Source of the DNA: a virus
Strand: one strand, 5' to 3'
DNA: 47,344 bases
Virus record (IMG/VR): IMGVR_UViG_3300003654_000037
Span: 1 to 47,344 of that record
The translations under genes and the position numbers were made by a program. Below are positions 18,093-26,524 of this stretch, piece by piece; position 1 is the stretch's first letter, and each line of letters opens with the position of its first letter. The notes under the pieces were generated by a model. The model did not search any database, had not been told where the DNA came from, and worked only from the letters and a program-made list of their open reading frames with translations.

Positions 18093-19133
18093 TTATTGAT
18101 TAAAATGTTTATCTGTTACTTTTTTAAGATCTATTAAAACATTATCATTGAGAGGATTCTTTAAGAATTCTACACAATCTGAAACATTACGTCCCATCAT
18201 GGTATTAGAAGCCATATGATAGATGAACCCATCAGACTTAGGCATTATGAGTTTATAAAAACCAGAATCTTTAATCAAAGCCTTCAATGTTAATGTTTCC
18301 ATATCAAGTGCTGCAATATCATTAAAGCTTTCTGCAGCACGTTTTAAACTACGTTCAATACCTTGACCAGTAATGTATTTGTCCATATTTTCATAAACAA
18401 TATCATTGGGGGTATTTTTCTTATATTGAACTGAATTAGCATCTACTACTTTAGCTACTAAGATAAGTTTATTCATATTCTTATCAAATAGTTTCTGTAA
18501 TTCAGCTAATGCTCTGTTTTTTAATTTAGTAACTTCGGTTTTTGTAGCTACTGTGTCAATATATTTATCTAAGTAAAACTTAGGAGATACTGCCCTTGCT
18601 CTGGCATCATCATATGATTTAGCAATAAGAGAGAACCCTCCTGCTTCAATAGCATATAACTTAATTACATCATATGGATTTTGTTTTGGCTCTAGAAATA
18701 CAGGTTGATTACCACATCTCATAGTAATTTTATTCCATAATACATCATTACTAGGATTAAGCATTTTAATCTTATTCCAAAAATCTTTATCTTCAGGATC
18801 TACAACATTAGCCGCTAGATCTTGTTCTAATTGTGCTACTACAATTCTGATTTCTCTAATCTTAGCTTCTCTAACTTCTATATCCTGAATAAGTTTTACA
18901 TCAGGAGCAAACTCATTAAGACCAGTAATATATCTTTTAATACCATTCATCTCTATACAAGCAAGTTGCTCTTCATGGAATACTCCATCAAATAAAGACA
19001 TTCCATATTTTTCTAATCCTAAGTTAGTAGCTTCAGGATTAAAATAAGGTTTAACTGTAATGGCACCAGTTTTACTAGACAATGTAGGTAATTCTACAAT
19101 TGTTAAAGGCATTGGTTTTTCTACTGTTTTCAT
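18093..19133 (-). CDS. Conserved structural/assembly protein downstream of capsid
   Basis: 346 aa, largely helical. Features include an N-terminal beta region (PMPLTIVELPTLSSKTGAI), a coiled-coil-like stretch at about 85-110 (EVREAKIREIRIVVAQLEQD), and conserved-looking FWNKIKMLNPSNDVLWNKI and LIMPKSDGFIYHMASN. The leader has two AACCAAC-type elements before the ATG. It lies in the capsid-to-neck part of the operon, and its size suits an adaptor or internal head protein. I recall homologues in crAss-like genomes without assigned function. Confidence 0.6.
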   Translation of the reverse strand: MKTVEKPMPLTIVELPTLSSKTGAITVKPYFNPEATNLGLEKYGMSLFDGVFHEEQLACIEMNGIKRYITGLNEFAPDVKLIQDIEVREAKIREIRIVVAQLEQDLAANVVDPEDKDFWNKIKMLNPSNDVLWNKITMRCGNQPVFLEPKQNPYDVIKLYAIEAGGFSLIAKSYDDARARAVSPKFYLDKYIDTVATKTEVTKLKNRALAELQKLFDKNMNKLILVAKVVDANSVQYKKNTPNDIVYENMDKYITGQGIERSLKRAAESFNDIAALDMETLTLKALIKDSGFYKLIMPKSDGFIYHMASNTMMGRNVSDCVEFLKNPLNDNVLIDLKKVTDKHFNQ

Positions 19134-19174
19134 GTTGGTTTATGTTTGTTGGTTTATTTTGTAAATGTAATAAA

Positions 19175-19208
19175 AATAATCTCACACTGTTTCTAATGTG
19201 ATATTATT
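19175..19208 (-). terminator. Hairpin with TTAGAAACAG loop, twin of the one after the capsid gene
   Basis: On the minus strand TCACA pairs with TGTGA, extended by AATAAT/ATTATT with one mismatch, around the loop TTAGAAACAG, followed by TATTTTTATT. It overlaps the stop codon of the 59-aa gene. The same loop sequence, one base changed, occurs at 19874-19901. Confidence 0.65.
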
Positions 19209-19361
19209 TATGATTTTTTTTTTTAATATTTTCTTTAATGTTTCTTCAACTTTTGATGAAGCATCAACACCTAAGTGTTGGTAAATACTTTCTAACTGTT
19301 TTTTAAGAGTTACTTCAGTAAAAACATTCAGTTTTTCTGGATTTGCTTTGCTATTTTCCAT
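19182..19361 (-). CDS. Small helical protein after the 149-aa gene
   Basis: 59 aa: starts MENSKANPEKLNVFTEVTLK. It is mainly helical, with Lys-rich ends (VEETLKKILKKKIINN). It lies 2 bp after the 149-aa gene on the same strand, and its stop codon lies inside a terminator-like hairpin. The tight fit between neighbours supports it. Function unknown. Confidence 0.55.
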   Translation of the reverse strand: MENSKANPEKLNVFTEVTLKKQLESIYQHLGVDASSKVEETLKKILKKKIINNITLETV

Positions 19362-19363
19362 AA

Positions 19364-19813
19364 TTATATATATATTTTAATTTCAAAAACACAAGGGAAC
19401 TCACCAGGTATTCCAAAACCTGTTCCCATAATATCGTCAGCTGATACACCATTCTCAAGAGATACAATAATTGCTAGATTATCAAACACAGGAACTGCTT
19501 GAAGTATAATTAAATCACCAGCTCCTGTATTATATGAACCACTAATAATTACATGCTCAGTAGGAGATGTAAATAAATTAATATCTGATGTAACAAGATA
19601 AACCCCAGGATTAAGATAAGTGTAAGTTATTACTGCTCCTAAAGTATTTTCTAATACCACATCTGTTGGAGCATTTGCTCCTAATTGAGTTAATAAAGCA
19701 GTATATACTTTATAAGGTCTTGCCATTGCATTAACGTGACCTACTCTTGCTAATGTAGCATCCCCATATGTTTTGAGGTATTTCTTAAAATTAAAAATGT
19801 CTATAAAATTCAT
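19364..19813 (-). CDS. Small virion protein downstream of capsid (putative decoration or structural)
   Basis: 149 aa. The segment YKVYTALLTQLGANAPTDVV, then NTLGAVITYTYLNPGVYLV, is a beta-rich pattern I recall in small structural proteins of Bacteroidetes phages. The N-terminal 25 residues are helical and basic. The leader includes TATATATTAATAAATAA. It is set between the two twin hairpins at 19874-19901 and 19175-19208 together with the 59-aa gene, so these two genes may be a separately expressed pair. Role inferred from position after the capsid gene. Confidence 0.6.
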   Translation of the reverse strand: MNFIDIFNFKKYLKTYGDATLARVGHVNAMARPYKVYTALLTQLGANAPTDVVLENTLGAVITYTYLNPGVYLVTSDINLFTSPTEHVIISGSYNTGAGDLIILQAVPVFDNLAIIVSLENGVSADDIMGTGFGIPGEFPCVFEIKIYI

Positions 19814-19873
19814 GATATTAAATTTAAATTATTTATTAATATATACAATTGATTTATTTTATAAAGATAATAA

Positions 19874-19901
19874 AATCCCACACTATTTCTAATGTGGGAT
19901 T
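19874..19901 (-). terminator. Terminator after the major capsid gene
   Basis: A perfect 9-bp stem (AATCCCACA with TGTGGGATT on either strand) around a 10-nt loop, TTAGAAATAG in minus-strand sense, followed by TTTTATT. It lies 8 bp beyond the capsid stop at 19909. Confidence 0.8.
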
Positions 19902-19908
19902 ATTATTT

Positions 19909-21537
19909 TTAGAAACTTCCACCAGTTATAGGGTTTCTCATTACAATCTTTAAAACTTTTGTCGGGTCTTTAACCCAAATTGCAGGCATTGTTTGACTCA
20001 TGTATACACGGTATCCATTAAATTGACCACTTGATTGGAACCCTTGAGTTCTTCCCATGTAATCCATAGTACCATTTTGATACCACCATTTCAATTGATT
20101 ATCCCAAGATAATTTCAACATAAAGATGTTATCATTACCAGTATCAGTGATATCAAAAATAACAAAGCTATAAGATGATAAAGGATGTCCATCAATGATT
20201 GGATTCTCAATATCATTTGTATGTAAGTTATCAAATGCTGGATTCAATACAAATTGAACATTAGCTAAGAAAGGAATAACATATGATGTAAATGCAAATC
20301 CAAAGTTCAAGTTCATACCTTGACCAGTGATAGCACCAATACCATTGTTAGAAGCTGCTTGCATTACTAAACCAGAAGCTACTGCTTCACGTTTGATAGC
20401 TTCATTTACAATTCTCATACCTCCCATACCTGTTTGTACAATTAATGTACGTTTAGGATCTGGACCTTGGAACTCAACACGTCCTGCATAGAAGTTATAT
20501 AATTCACCTCTGAATAACTCAAGAGAAAAATTAGACTTGTTATATACACGTTTGAATGAATTATCTAATTGCTTCCATAGACCAACTGACATTCTGATAT
20601 CATCTGGACCATCTTGTTTAACACGACCACCATGACCCCACATTAAGTAAGTTTCAATATCAGTTGCAATCTTTGTTAAGTGTGCAGATTCCATTGTAGT
20701 TAAGAAGGTACGTGTTAGAGAACCATTTGCAACAGCTTTCTTTACGTAATCTTTACCCATCATTGATACCATAGATTCAATCTTTGTAATAGAAGGATCA
20801 ATATTTTTATCAAAGTTTCTCCAGATTTCAGTTACAGGAACTGTACCATCTGCATTAAGACCTCCTTTGATCATTAAGTCAGCTCTTGAAGATACAGAGT
20901 AATGTACGTGAGCTTCAGAACCTCCTACAAAGTTATAAAATTCACGGAATCCAGCACGAGTTGTGATATCAGAGAATCTTTCTCCATATTCTCCACGGGC
21001 AGAACCTTTACGGAATATCTTAGTACCGTTTACTAAATATTTATTATCAAGAAATTTATAATTATCATTGTTCACCAATTGAACAGTATAGATGAAAGCA
21101 TCTCCCATTGGTAGGATATCCTCAGAAGGAACTATGTACATTTCACAACCATTATACTTATCATAAGTAATGATATCACCATGACCAAATTCTCTACGAG
21201 AAATTTTAATCTTGAAAGTTGATCCATCAATACCTTTTGTACTATTATTTGGTTCAATGTCTTCAAGGATATAAGGAAGTTCATTAGAAATAGGAGTTTG
21301 CCATTTATATTCTCCTTTAACATTATCAACATTAATAATGTTTTTACCACCAAAAGATGATAATTGATAAAGAGGCATCTCAACTTTTTGAGCCATAGCC
21401 CAGATATCCACTGGACCAAGATCCATAGGTTCTGCATTCTTTAACATGTTTGTCATGTGGTAAGAATCTACGTGTGAACTAGCAGTGTAGTTAGTATCAC
21501 GTAAGAAAATACCATTGTTTAATACCGGAGTTGCCAT
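19909..21537 (-). CDS. Major capsid protein, crAss-like (HK97 fold expected)
   Basis: 542 aa. Recognisable segments include DSYHMTNMLKNAEPMDLGPV near the start, FGHGDIITYDKY, EMYIVPSEDILPMGDAFIY, LTRTFLTTMESAHLTKI and the end VWVKD-like IWVKDPTKVLKIVMRNPITG. Together these are characteristic of crAss-like major capsid proteins, and the position after scaffold and portal agrees. The leader contains a run of AAAT repeats (21564-21585) just upstream, a common A-rich feature before highly expressed Bacteroidetes genes, and a strong terminator follows the stop. It builds the icosahedral head. Fold assignment is by family, not computed. Confidence 0.93.
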   Translation of the reverse strand: MATPVLNNGIFLRDTNYTASSHVDSYHMTNMLKNAEPMDLGPVDIWAMAQKVEMPLYQLSSFGGKNIINVDNVKGEYKWQTPISNELPYILEDIEPNNSTKGIDGSTFKIKISRREFGHGDIITYDKYNGCEMYIVPSEDILPMGDAFIYTVQLVNNDNYKFLDNKYLVNGTKIFRKGSARGEYGERFSDITTRAGFREFYNFVGGSEAHVHYSVSSRADLMIKGGLNADGTVPVTEIWRNFDKNIDPSITKIESMVSMMGKDYVKKAVANGSLTRTFLTTMESAHLTKIATDIETYLMWGHGGRVKQDGPDDIRMSVGLWKQLDNSFKRVYNKSNFSLELFRGELYNFYAGRVEFQGPDPKRTLIVQTGMGGMRIVNEAIKREAVASGLVMQAASNNGIGAITGQGMNLNFGFAFTSYVIPFLANVQFVLNPAFDNLHTNDIENPIIDGHPLSSYSFVIFDITDTGNDNIFMLKLSWDNQLKWWYQNGTMDYMGRTQGFQSSGQFNGYRVYMSQTMPAIWVKDPTKVLKIVMRNPITGGSF

Positions 21538-21586
21538 TGTTTTTTGAATTTAATTTAATTATTATTTATTTATTTATTTATTTGTA

Positions 21587-22837
21587 TTATCTTTTAAAAA
21601 AGTTTGGTTCTGGTCTTTTAATTCCAGATACTTGTTTCTTTCTAGTATTATCATCAGAATCATCTGATGTAGTAGAAGATATCTTTTTAGATTCTTCTGT
21701 CTTTAAAGCACGTACAGTTTCTTTTACTTTTTCTTTAACTGCAATATCTCTTACTTTTAATCTATATCCTTCTGGATCAGCAAGTAACCATAAAGCTTCT
21801 GCAATTAAAGCATGATTTGGTTCAACAAATTGATACTTTTCAAGTAAGTGTCCTAACAAATTAGTATTTCTACCGTTAATTGATGGATAATTTGGTTGAA
21901 TTAATCCTGCATATAACATACTTTGTGTACGTTTATCTAAAGTAATACCATTTATTTCAGCTGGCTCAAGTACTTTATATACGTTATCCATATAATGTTT
22001 TGCCTGAGCGTGTTGTTGTTTTAATGCATTTTCTTGTTGTATTAGTTTTTGTTCTACAACTTGTTCTTGCATTGCATCCAATCTTGGTTTAAACTTTAAA
22101 GCTTTAGCTTCTAATTTATCATCAGTTTTCCATCCGTCAATTTCTTCCTGGATATCTTCTGCTGTACCAAAATTAGTAGCTTGTAAATAGTTTCTTATGA
22201 TTAGTTCTTGATCTCTTTCATTCTCAGGATCTAAAGCTCTTGATTCTTCTACTTCAGCTAAAGCTCTAAACATACCTTTCATATCTTTACCACCATCAGC
22301 TTCATATTTTGCAATATACTGTAATTCAGGTGATAGAGAATCAAAGAATTCCATTGGTACAGCCGCTTTAATTTTTCTCTCTTTTTCTGAGAAATTAGCT
22401 GTGATCAATTCTTCAAAATCAGCTTGAGAATATTTTTCAATATCTTTATCTTCATCAAAAGGACTTATAATTCCTGCATCAATAAGTTTCTTAGCTAATT
22501 CAACTAAACCATTCTTATCTACTTTTTGACGACCTGAACTTTTCTTCTCATCTTCAAATTCATCAGGTTCTGTGATAATATTATCAAGAACTTTCTTAGA
22601 TGCTTCAGAAGATAAAGGAATTACCTTTCCTTCAGAATCTAACTTTGTTTTATCATCCTCCTCTGGAGGACTGTCAAGGAACGATGTATCAACTGCATTA
22701 CTTTTTGAAAATACAGTATCTTTTGGGGTAGCAATCATTACCTGATCTGCTCCCGGGATTACAAGGAAATTACTAATTTCATTTAAATCCATTTCTACTT
22801 CTTGTACAGATGTAGTATCTTTAGTTGTTTCTGGCAT
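21587..22837 (-). CDS. Putative scaffolding protein
   Basis: 416 aa, strongly charged and acidic in the first third (SPPEEDDKTKLDSEGK, EPDEFEDEKKSSGRQ). A long helical, coiled-coil-like middle follows (EQVVEQKLIQQENALKQQHA), and the C-terminus is basic (KRPEPNFFKR). Composition and position between portal and capsid genes are typical of phage scaffolds, and a basic C-terminal tail often contacts the capsid shell. No protease motif is seen. A homing endonuclease gene separates it from the portal gene. The leader carries AACCAAC. Confidence 0.7.
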   Translation of the reverse strand: MPETTKDTTSVQEVEMDLNEISNFLVIPGADQVMIATPKDTVFSKSNAVDTSFLDSPPEEDDKTKLDSEGKVIPLSSEASKKVLDNIITEPDEFEDEKKSSGRQKVDKNGLVELAKKLIDAGIISPFDEDKDIEKYSQADFEELITANFSEKERKIKAAVPMEFFDSLSPELQYIAKYEADGGKDMKGMFRALAEVEESRALDPENERDQELIIRNYLQATNFGTAEDIQEEIDGWKTDDKLEAKALKFKPRLDAMQEQVVEQKLIQQENALKQQHAQAKHYMDNVYKVLEPAEINGITLDKRTQSMLYAGLIQPNYPSINGRNTNLLGHLLEKYQFVEPNHALIAEALWLLADPEGYRLKVRDIAVKEKVKETVRALKTEESKKISSTTSDDSDDNTRKKQVSGIKRPEPNFFKR

Positions 22838-23022
22838 TTTGTCTTTTATTGTTGGTTTTAATAACTGACTTACAATTATAATATAAACAAAAATATATAA
22901 TTAAACTTTAAAAATTTGATTATTATTAAACATAAATAATGTTTTTTTGCAGTATATGGCTAAAAGAGTCAATCTGGAAACCCGTGTTATTTATTTTTTT
23001 CTTGTTTTTTGCTGTTGGTTTA
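22838..23022 (-). other. Intergenic region between homing endonuclease and scaffold genes
   Basis: 185 bp, AT-rich, apart from one balanced segment (22947-22987) containing TGGCTAAAAGAGTCAATC and AACCCGTG. No ORF reaches significance. The AT-rich part nearest the scaffold start has TATAATTG on the minus strand and could hold a promoter. The balanced segment may be left over from insertion of the endonuclease gene. Confidence 0.4.
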
Positions 23023-23766
23023 TCATATTTGTTCTAAAATATAATATTTAAATCTTATACCGTGAGTCATATTATGTTTAGATTTCCCCCGGCAAACTCT
23101 TGAAATATGGGTAGGTTGAATATTATAATATACACTTGCTTCAGTTACAGATTTAAAAATTAAATTTATTGTATTATCATCATTAAGAGATGCTACAGAT
23201 ACTTGTCTAGATTCAATGATAGATAATAATAATTTAGGATTGTTTTTACGAATCTCTTTCATTTTTATACTATGTCTATTACCAATTTCAATACGTCTTT
23301 CACTTGATAAATGAGCATATCCAAAAGTTGCTAATCCTTCTTTATGTTTATCTTTCATTATCTGAGAATGTCTTATATGTTTCTCTTTCCAAGATAATGA
23401 TGTTTTTAAAGAATTCAATCGTTTAATTTTGCTTTCTTCTGACTGTTTATAACCTCTTATTCCTTTTCCTCCTTCTGTATGATTAGTTAAATTAGCACCA
23501 ATACTCTTATATAATTTTATATATTGAACTTCTTTGTTATCAAGATTTTCATGATTTATATTATCTTCAATAAGTTCAATTACAGGTTTTAAATTTATAT
23601 TATTTAAAGATTTTATCCAACTATTAATATGAGTTAACTTACCAATAGTTCTTTTCCATTGATAAATATGTTGAGAATATCTTGATGAAAGCTTTACAAT
23701 GGTTTGACCAATGTATCTTACAGAATTATTTCTCGGATCTTTTAATATATAAATTGATCCCGTCAT
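23023..23766 (-). CDS. GIY-YIG homing endonuclease
   Basis: 247 aa. The GIY-YIG core is clear: SIYIL (Tyr6), VRYIGQ (Tyr18), Arg29 with His33, and a catalytic-type Glu79 in KEVQYIKL, ending near LTNHTEGGKG. A basic middle with SSERRIEIGNRHSIKMKE is typical of NUMOD3-like DNA-contacting regions. The C-terminus (KSVTEASVYYNIQPTHISRV, then CRGKSKH) is a helix-turn-helix of the NUMOD1 type. Its ATG overlaps the portal stop (ATGA), so it is translated with the portal gene. It is a selfish element between two core genes; no intron is needed to explain it. Confidence 0.9.
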   Translation of the reverse strand: MTGSIYILKDPRNNSVRYIGQTIVKLSSRYSQHIYQWKRTIGKLTHINSWIKSLNNINLKPVIELIEDNINHENLDNKEVQYIKLYKSIGANLTNHTEGGKGIRGYKQSEESKIKRLNSLKTSLSWKEKHIRHSQIMKDKHKEGLATFGYAHLSSERRIEIGNRHSIKMKEIRKNNPKLLLSIIESRQVSVASLNDDNTINLIFKSVTEASVYYNIQPTHISRVCRGKSKHNMTHGIRFKYYILEQI

Positions 23767-26516
23767 TTCTTTTTAGATTTTTTTACACCAGGAGAATATT
23801 GATTCTTATTTTCCTTGGCGATCTGTACATCCATTTGCTTCATTTGCATCTGATTTGACATCTTTTCTTTCTCTACTGCAATCTTTTGATCATTATTAAG
23901 AACTTTATTAGCTTCTTTACTTCTATCTAAAGACATAGTATCTTGAAACTGTTCTGTAGCTTGAATCTGACCTAAAGCATCCAGATAATCTGATTGTAAA
24001 TTTTGATCAATATCCTGCATAGCTCCATACCCTGCAGCTTTAATTTCAGCAACCAATACATCTCTTCTTCTATCTTTTTCTTTCTCCAAAGATTCATAAT
24101 CTTGTTGCATTTTCCTATCATTAACCTGAGCCTGAATAGATTCTTGTTGCATTTGTTGTTGATTAGCTGCTTCTTCTTGTCTAATGTTATTCATTTTGGT
24201 TTCAGTAGCTTTTAATACTATGTTCAGTTCTCCCATTGTATTAGCTGTCATTATAGTACCTAAATCATAGATAGATGCACCAGCTGTATTATTACTAATA
24301 GCCAGGTTCTTCATCTTTTCAATAATAGCTCTATAATTAGCCTTAGTCGTGCAATAGACATTAAGATCACGTAATAAAATATCTGTACCATTTATCTCAA
24401 AATTAACTCTCTCATCATTAGATGTCAGGTATTGTAATCTCAACGATGGTTTAGTTGACTGATAATATTGAGCTAAATCAGTTCTCATTTGATGTACTCT
24501 TGGCATTAGATAGTCTGAGTGTTGTATAAACAACATTTCAGTTTGTGCAAAAGAACCAGCAACAGCTTGTTCTATACCAGTTGCAGTATCTGTTTGTCCT
24601 ATTTGTTGTCCTAATCTTTGTGGGGTAACTCCTACAATTTCATAAGCTTGAGACTTAAAGTAATTTGCTAATTGAATCCGTGACATCATTCTATTAGTTT
24701 GGTCTAGATTCATCACTTGAAAATGGTTTTGTCCTAAAGCATTCTCTGTATTAGAAATAGATGTGTCCAATGGCAACATTTGAAAATTCTTCATTGCAAC
24801 ATATGCTTTAGCAAGATTGTTTTTACCCCAATCTTCTCCCATTGAATGTCTTGGTAATGAATTCTGATCAAATGCAATTATAGTACCTAATTCATCTATT
24901 AATATATCTTGTATTTGATTGTTTACAATATTATATCCTATTTGAAATGCCTTCATTAAATCTATTACACTTGTAGATCTTGTATTTCTATCAGAAAATA
25001 CAGCACCTTCAACTGGTAATTTACATCCATATAAACTATCATCACCTTTAAATTGAAACTTTAAACGTCCAATCTTATTTTGCTGAATGCCTAAATACAG
25101 TGGTGTTACTCCTCCTGGATTATTCATTCCCCAATAACTTGGTTGATTAGGACCTATCTTTACTCCTCCCATTACTTCATTTAACCATATCCAATCAATG
25201 TGTTCTCCAAAAATCAAAGTATCTTTTGTTTTATTTTTAAACAATACATTATTATATAATGGTTTATCAGTTATAATATATGACTCATCTACAATATCAG
25301 TAGTAACTACTCCTGCTTCATCTATTTTAGTTAAATGCCCCACTTTACGTTGGCTTTTCCAATAACCTGTTGTAGTACGTAGTAAAGAGTTCATACCTTC
25401 TCCGGCATAATCTTCAGATTGTCCATTAATCCAATTTACAATATCACCACCATTAGCAGCACTATCCCACATTGAAGTAAATTGTCTAAATCCTAATGAT
25501 GGCATATTAGTGTTCCAGTCATGTGATTTTGTAGCATCATAAAAAGAACCGTCATTTTGTTGTCCTCCTATTGTATATCCAGCAGACTTTATAGGGTATA
25601 TAGCTTCTAATGATTTGAGTTGATCTTCAGTCATTATATATCCATACTTATCTATAACATCAGCTACTGTCATCATCTCAATTTTACCTACCCAATTTCC
25701 TTGAGAGATATATCGTACTTCAGGAGATTTATGATAGAAGGTCAATACAGGATTCCATAATTCAACACCATAATCATCTTCTCCCATAATAAAATGCCAG
25801 AACTCTCTATCAGCAACAAGAGAATCTCTAAATCCTCTTTCTTCTAATTCATCCATAGAAAATCTATCAATATCAATCTCATGTTGATGAGAAGCCCATT
25901 GCTCAGATCCACTTCTATAATCTTTATTATAAAAGTTTTGAATTTCAGGTAATGATTTTAATTTTTCAGGAGATAGTTCTTCTTGCATTTCAGGATCTTC
26001 AGGATCCATACCTGCTTCTAATAATTTGGCTTTAAGTTTTAATTGAGCCTGAGATAATAAAACATGACCAACTTCATTATTTTTTTGTTCTAATAACTCA
26101 TTATAGGAATATTCGTCTACCCCTCTAAATGTTACTTTACTATTACGTTTAGCAAATTCACTAACTAATACATTGATAACATTTGGAATAATAGGATAAA
26201 ATTTAAGTTCTAATGCTGATATATCTTCTTGAGTTAAAGTTTCAACAAGATCTTTCATTTCATTATCTTCTTCAACAATATAATCAGATTTATCAATAAT
26301 ACCTTTGGCTAGTTTATAATTTTTCATTAATCTACGTGCATTTCTACGTAGTTGTTTTAAACCATTAAACTCCAGCCAATCTAAATTATTTGTAGTCCAT
26401 TCTTCATCTTTATCTTTTCTAGGTATAAACTGAATAGGTTGAGTTAATGATGTCATGCGTTTTATCTCAGATTTTTTACCTGACATAAGATCCATAGCGT
26501 TTAATACAAGTCCCAT
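23763..26516 (-). CDS. Portal protein
   Basis: 917 aa, within the usual size for crAss-like portals. The N-terminal region has a long helical clamp-like part (NGLKQLRRNARRLMKNYKLA). The middle is mixed alpha/beta, and a motif region QIGQTDTATGIEQAVAGSF is typical of crAss-like portals. The last ~130 residues are Gln/Lys-rich coiled coil (QQQMQQESIQAQVNDRK) ending in KKSKKK, which would form the barrel inside the head. It starts 8 bp after the terminase gene ends. It is the dodecameric DNA gate at the unique vertex (family knowledge). Confidence 0.85.
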   Translation of the reverse strand: MGLVLNAMDLMSGKKSEIKRMTSLTQPIQFIPRKDKDEEWTTNNLDWLEFNGLKQLRRNARRLMKNYKLAKGIIDKSDYIVEEDNEMKDLVETLTQEDISALELKFYPIIPNVINVLVSEFAKRNSKVTFRGVDEYSYNELLEQKNNEVGHVLLSQAQLKLKAKLLEAGMDPEDPEMQEELSPEKLKSLPEIQNFYNKDYRSGSEQWASHQHEIDIDRFSMDELEERGFRDSLVADREFWHFIMGEDDYGVELWNPVLTFYHKSPEVRYISQGNWVGKIEMMTVADVIDKYGYIMTEDQLKSLEAIYPIKSAGYTIGGQQNDGSFYDATKSHDWNTNMPSLGFRQFTSMWDSAANGGDIVNWINGQSEDYAGEGMNSLLRTTTGYWKSQRKVGHLTKIDEAGVVTTDIVDESYIITDKPLYNNVLFKNKTKDTLIFGEHIDWIWLNEVMGGVKIGPNQPSYWGMNNPGGVTPLYLGIQQNKIGRLKFQFKGDDSLYGCKLPVEGAVFSDRNTRSTSVIDLMKAFQIGYNIVNNQIQDILIDELGTIIAFDQNSLPRHSMGEDWGKNNLAKAYVAMKNFQMLPLDTSISNTENALGQNHFQVMNLDQTNRMMSRIQLANYFKSQAYEIVGVTPQRLGQQIGQTDTATGIEQAVAGSFAQTEMLFIQHSDYLMPRVHQMRTDLAQYYQSTKPSLRLQYLTSNDERVNFEINGTDILLRDLNVYCTTKANYRAIIEKMKNLAISNNTAGASIYDLGTIMTANTMGELNIVLKATETKMNNIRQEEAANQQQMQQESIQAQVNDRKMQQDYESLEKEKDRRRDVLVAEIKAAGYGAMQDIDQNLQSDYLDALGQIQATEQFQDTMSLDRSKEANKVLNNDQKIAVEKEKMSNQMQMKQMDVQIAKENKNQYSPGVKKSKKK

Positions 26517-26524
26517 AATGTGTT

